From NCBI GenBank assembly GCA_013330355.1, contig DUIM01000049.1:1-6900 (forward strand): 6,900 nucleotides of DNA. The letters are read 5' to 3'. Source of the DNA: Methanosarcinales archaeon (lineage in GTDB: Archaea > Halobacteriota > Methanosarcinia > Methanosarcinales > Methanocomedenaceae). Shown here piece by piece: positions 5,232 through 6,900 of the stretch. The translations under genes and the position numbers were made by a program. Below the pieces are notes generated by a model that saw only the letters and a list, made by a program, of their open reading frames with translations, made no database searches and had not been told where the DNA came from. Positions within the stretch are counted from its first letter, which is position 1. Each line of letters opens with the position of its first letter.

Positions 5232-5642
5232 TCATGAATGCTTATTCTTCACTTTCTTTGTCTCTAGCAATACTATTTCTTGAGAAAATATCATATTACC
5301 ATTTTCATCATATTGTTTGAGATCTGTTAATTTAATTAAGTATGATTGAAGTCCAACAGCAATTGTAGTACAATTACCCACTACAATTAAGTCCTCATCG
5401 TCATACATTTCGAAATGTTCACCCTCTGATACAATGAGATCATCTACAACATTATTTTTTTGGATTAATTGTAACCAAATTTTGTCTCCATCAACACTTA
5501 CCTCTTCTAAATGTAATTTATATTTTTCTTCTAATTTCAGTGTATCAGTTACTTTGTCATTCTTTGCACTTATTATTCCTGCTGAACAGGTTATCAATAA
5601 CATTGAGACGACAATTATTGATAAAAACTTTACATGGTTCAT
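5232..5642 (-). CDS. Small secreted protein resembling the Methanosarcina-type S-layer domain, 136 aa
   Basis: A clear Sec signal peptide opens the protein: NHVKF, then a hydrophobic core SIIVVSMLLITCSAGIISA, with likely cleavage after A26. LITC is lipobox-like but has Thr before the Cys, so a lipoprotein is doubtful. The mature part, with LKLEEKYKLHLEEVSVDG, DKIWLQLIQKN, VVDDLIVSEGEHFEMYDDED and GLQSYLIKLTDLKQYDE, has the pattern I associate with the duplicated S-layer domain of Methanosarcinales (DUF1608/PF07752 type). In that pattern a strand is followed by 'G.kvWL.l.knG..vd..iv..Gd.f.y' and then a beta segment. S-layer proteins of this family carry two full domains and a C-terminal anchor, whereas this one has only part of a domain and no anchor. 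The start has GGAGGT at 5652-5657, nine bases away. Its DNA is markedly AT-rich (27% G+C in a hand-counted 60-base sample at 5521-5580, against 52% at 3301-3360 in ccmF), suggesting separate ancestry. Confidence 0.8.
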   Translation of the reverse strand: MNHVKFLSIIVVSMLLITCSAGIISAKNDKVTDTLKLEEKYKLHLEEVSVDGDKIWLQLIQKNNVVDDLIVSEGEHFEMYDDEDLIVVGNCTTIAVGLQSYLIKLTDLKQYDENGNMIFSQEIVLLETKKVKNKHS

Positions 5643-5696
5643 AACACTAATACCTCCAAATAATTCTATATAACTAATTTTAGATATACGATGAAA

Positions 5697-5714
5697 TAAT
5701 ATTTAAAGATTTCG
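5697..5714 (-). promoter_or_regulatory. BRE/TATA box of the secreted-protein gene
   Basis: On the minus strand CGAAAT is followed by CTTTAAATATT (5698-5708), a good archaeal BRE/TATA pair. A start near 5677 would give a leader of about 35 bases containing the GGAGGT ribosome site. A second TATA-like GTTATATAG at about 5667-5675 would start inside the ribosome site and is less likely. Confidence 0.5.
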
Positions 5715-5897
5715 AATTGTGGTTCTGTTGCGTTGAAGGGAGTTAAGCCACTTTTTTTACCACTTATTTCATACTTGAAAAGGCCTGGGAAAAAAATAGC
5801 ACCAGCAATTTTCGACTGCTGCATATAGACTCCAGGGGGATCTCACGGCTCTGTTTGATCAGTATGTTTTGCGACCCCGGCACCAAGTGGCCGGATG

Positions 5898-5926
5898 ATG
5901 TTCATCCCCACGCATGTGGGGAACAT
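5898..5926 (+). CRISPR. Solitary type I-E-like CRISPR repeat (no array)
   Basis: This 29-base sequence has the layout of type I-E repeats. It has GTTCATCCCC (5900-5909), exactly eight bases ACGCATGT, then GGGGAACA (5918-5925). CCCCAC pairs with GTGGGG around GCAT. The E. coli I-E repeat has the same length, the same spacing between CCCC and GGGG, and the same flanking TTNATCCCC and GGGGAAC. No second copy occurs 55-65 bases to either side, and no cas gene is present, so this is a remnant or a chance/other palindrome rather than a functioning array. Confidence 0.5.
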
Positions 5927-5939
5927 GCTTACTTTTGCC

Positions 5940-6119
5940 GACCAGCAGTTGTTCGGGGTAAAGGAGAAGATCAAGTTTAAGGCGATACCAAGGACTACGG
6001 CTGAAGCACCTGCGGAGAAGGCGGGGCGCAGGCAGAAGAAACCTGTACCTGATGAACCAAGTGCTGCAGATAAGTACGAGAAGATGTTGATGGAAGAGCT
6101 TGAGGCTGCTAAAAAATAG
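5940..6119 (+). pseudogene. Duplicated 3' fragment of ccmF (tail only)
   Basis: This fragment encodes the 59-residue charged tail of CcmF (residues 707-765) and its TAG stop, without any of the membrane or heme-binding part. It differs from the intact gene at three bases: 5998 (Met to Thr), 6068 (silent) and 6098 (silent). The frame is open upstream to ATG at 5895, so a 74-aa hybrid starting MMFIPTHVGNML is possible. Those first 15 residues are read through the CRISPR-like palindrome, and I see no good ribosome site before the ATG. It is most simply a non-functional duplicate, though the frame is intact. Confidence 0.85.
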
Positions 6120-6223
6120 GCGGGCTTGATGCTTTTTTTATTTTTGTTTTACGTGACGATACAACGTAGAAATAGGAATATACAGGGGTTTGGGATTCAA
6201 AACCTATTTTACCTAATAAAATA
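5940..6223 (+). repeat. Direct repeat copy 2: ccmF tail plus 3' flank
   Basis: The second copy lies 1211 bases after copy 1 and includes the tail codons, the stop, the T-rich tract and the hairpin region. Its hairpin is weakened by one change (CACGTA to AACGTA). Homology becomes patchy after about 6175, with a net 2-base insertion, and ends near ACCTAATAAAATA (6211-6223). The coding part is better conserved than the flank. Confidence 0.93.
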
Positions 6224-6406
6224 GGGTGAGTCCTACCACATAGTTGACACCCATGCTTTAAACATTAACAATTCCTTCCACGACCAAACAAATCAACATT
6301 CAACACGATAATCTCCATGGTGAATGGAATTACTCTATTAATCCGCATGGATGAAATTAGTCAAGTTATTTCGTTACATTCCTTAATCTTGTATATGAAA
6401 ATCCCA
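6224..6406. other. Intergenic segment with no recognised feature
   Basis: The space between the ccmF fragment (stop at 6119) and argJ (stop at 6407) is 287 bases. The first hundred are repeat copy 2. In the remainder I see no gene, RNA or clear promoter. Very short minus-strand frames (for example 17 codons at 6265-6318) are not supported. Confidence 0.5.
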
Positions 6407-6900
6407 TTATGTAGTATATTCTGCATTGATCCGCACATAGTCATAGGACAGGTCGCACCCCCAGGCCGTGGCGCATCCGCTGCCCACTCCAAGGTCCACC
6501 ATTATGATAACCTCTTTTGAACCCATGATCTCCTTAAGCGTATCTTCCGAGGTGCTGATGATCCTGCCTTTTTCCACCAGCGAGGCAGATGTATAATTAT
6601 TGGCAAATGTCAGGCTGATACGGTCCTGTTCCATTTCTGCGCCTGAATATCCCACGGCAGCCACCACCCTGCCCCAGTTTGGATCACGCCCGAATATTGC
6701 GGATTTGACAAGGGGTGATGCGATGACGGCCTTTGCAGCCAGTACGGCATCACTTTCGCTTGCTGCCCCCGTAACCCTTGCTTCGATCAGGCATGTGGCA
6801 CCTTCACCGTCTTTTGCGATCATTCTGGCAAGTGCGGTGCATACTGCTTCCAGACCCTCCCCAAACACTTCAGGGTCGGTGTGACCCATTTGTCCGGTTG
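6407..6900 (-). CDS. argJ: Glutamate N-acetyltransferase ArgJ, C-terminal part (5' end outside the window)
   Basis: ArgJ transfers the acetyl group from N-acetylornithine to glutamate in the cyclic arginine pathway and is cytoplasmic. In bifunctional forms it also uses acetyl-CoA. The protein self-cleaves at an internal Thr into alpha and beta chains. Only the C-terminal part of the beta chain is here. Family landmarks are KDGEGATCLIEARVTGA, ASPLVKSAIFGRDPNWGRV (the GxDPNWGR motif) and the ending DLSYDYVRINAEYTT, which is the usual ArgJ C-terminus. The frame stays open through to the window edge upstream of the ATG at 6887-6889, so that Met is internal. Base composition resembles ccmF rather than the AT-rich island. 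Its 3' end faces the ccmF tail duplicate. Confidence 0.95.
   Translation of the reverse strand, partial: TGQMGHTDPEVFGEGLEAVCTALARMIAKDGEGATCLIEARVTGAASESDAVLAAKAVIASPLVKSAIFGRDPNWGRVVAAVGYSGAEMEQDRISLTFANNYTSASLVEKGRIISTSEDTLKEIMGSKEVIIMVDLGVGSGCATAWGCDLSYDYVRINAEYTT

Noticed and set aside
5927..5958. The 32 bases after the CRISPR-like repeat as a self-targeting spacer against ccmF
   Set aside because: The ccmF identity continues for more than 250 bases beyond a spacer's length and is not followed by another repeat, so it is a segment duplication rather than an acquired spacer.
6265..6318. 17-codon minus-strand frame (MEIIVLNVDLFGRGRNC)
   Set aside because: Too short, no ribosome site, and no matching continuation in nearby frames. 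It could be a relic but nothing supports it.
6600..6884. + strand frame of 94 codons opposite argJ
   Set aside because: It is the antisense shadow of the ArgJ beta chain, whose GRDPNWGR motif and C-terminus are unmistakable.

Overview
The window looks like chromosome from a cytochrome-bearing euryarchaeon of the Methanosarcinales / ANME-2 type (inference). The reasons are an archaeal S6e ribosomal protein, tRNA genes with archaeal features (one has a bulge-helix-bulge intron), archaeal BRE/TATA promoters with oligo-T stops, a reverse rubrerythrin, a large CcmF-type cytochrome c heme lyase, a secreted protein that resembles the S-layer duplicated domain of Methanosarcina relatives, and an archaeal argJ.

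Layout. 1-660: rps6e on the + strand with a good Shine-Dalgarno site and two downstream T-runs. 690-1181: a tRNA cluster with tRNA-His(GTG) on the minus strand, intron-containing tRNA-Gln(TTG) and tRNA-Glu(TTC) on the + strand, then a perfect 10-bp hairpin with a T-run. 1357-2313: two minus-strand redox-type genes, a small thioredoxin-fold candidate with a CxC motif and a reverse rubrerythrin. 2314-2610: a divergent control region with two dyads about two helical turns apart, an 11-bp inverted repeat built from CAGGAT units, and promoter boxes for ccmF. 2611-4908: full-length ccmF (765 aa) with the WxWD signature, all four expected histidines and a long charged C-terminal tail.

4909-6406 is the odd part. 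The last 59 codons of ccmF, which make up the whole tail after the final membrane helix, are repeated with the stop codon and 3' flank 1211 bases downstream (4729-5010 and 5940-6223). The coding part has only 3 differences in 180 bases. Between the copies is a visibly AT-richer segment. It holds an orphan + strand promoter with a hairpin, a small secreted S-layer-like protein gene on the minus strand, and, about a dozen bases before the second copy, a single 29-base sequence of type I-E CRISPR repeat form. I read this as a small island or rearrangement scar anchored at the ccmF 3' end. 6407-6900: the 3' part of argJ on the minus strand, running off the window.

Functionally, ccmF (heme attachment to c-type cytochromes), rubrerythrin (peroxide defence) and the thioredoxin-like protein fit an anaerobe with c-type cytochromes exposed to occasional oxidants. 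The rps6e, tRNA and argJ genes are housekeeping flanks. I see no complete new defence or mobile system. The most unusual signals are the tail duplication and the lone CRISPR-type repeat at its edge.
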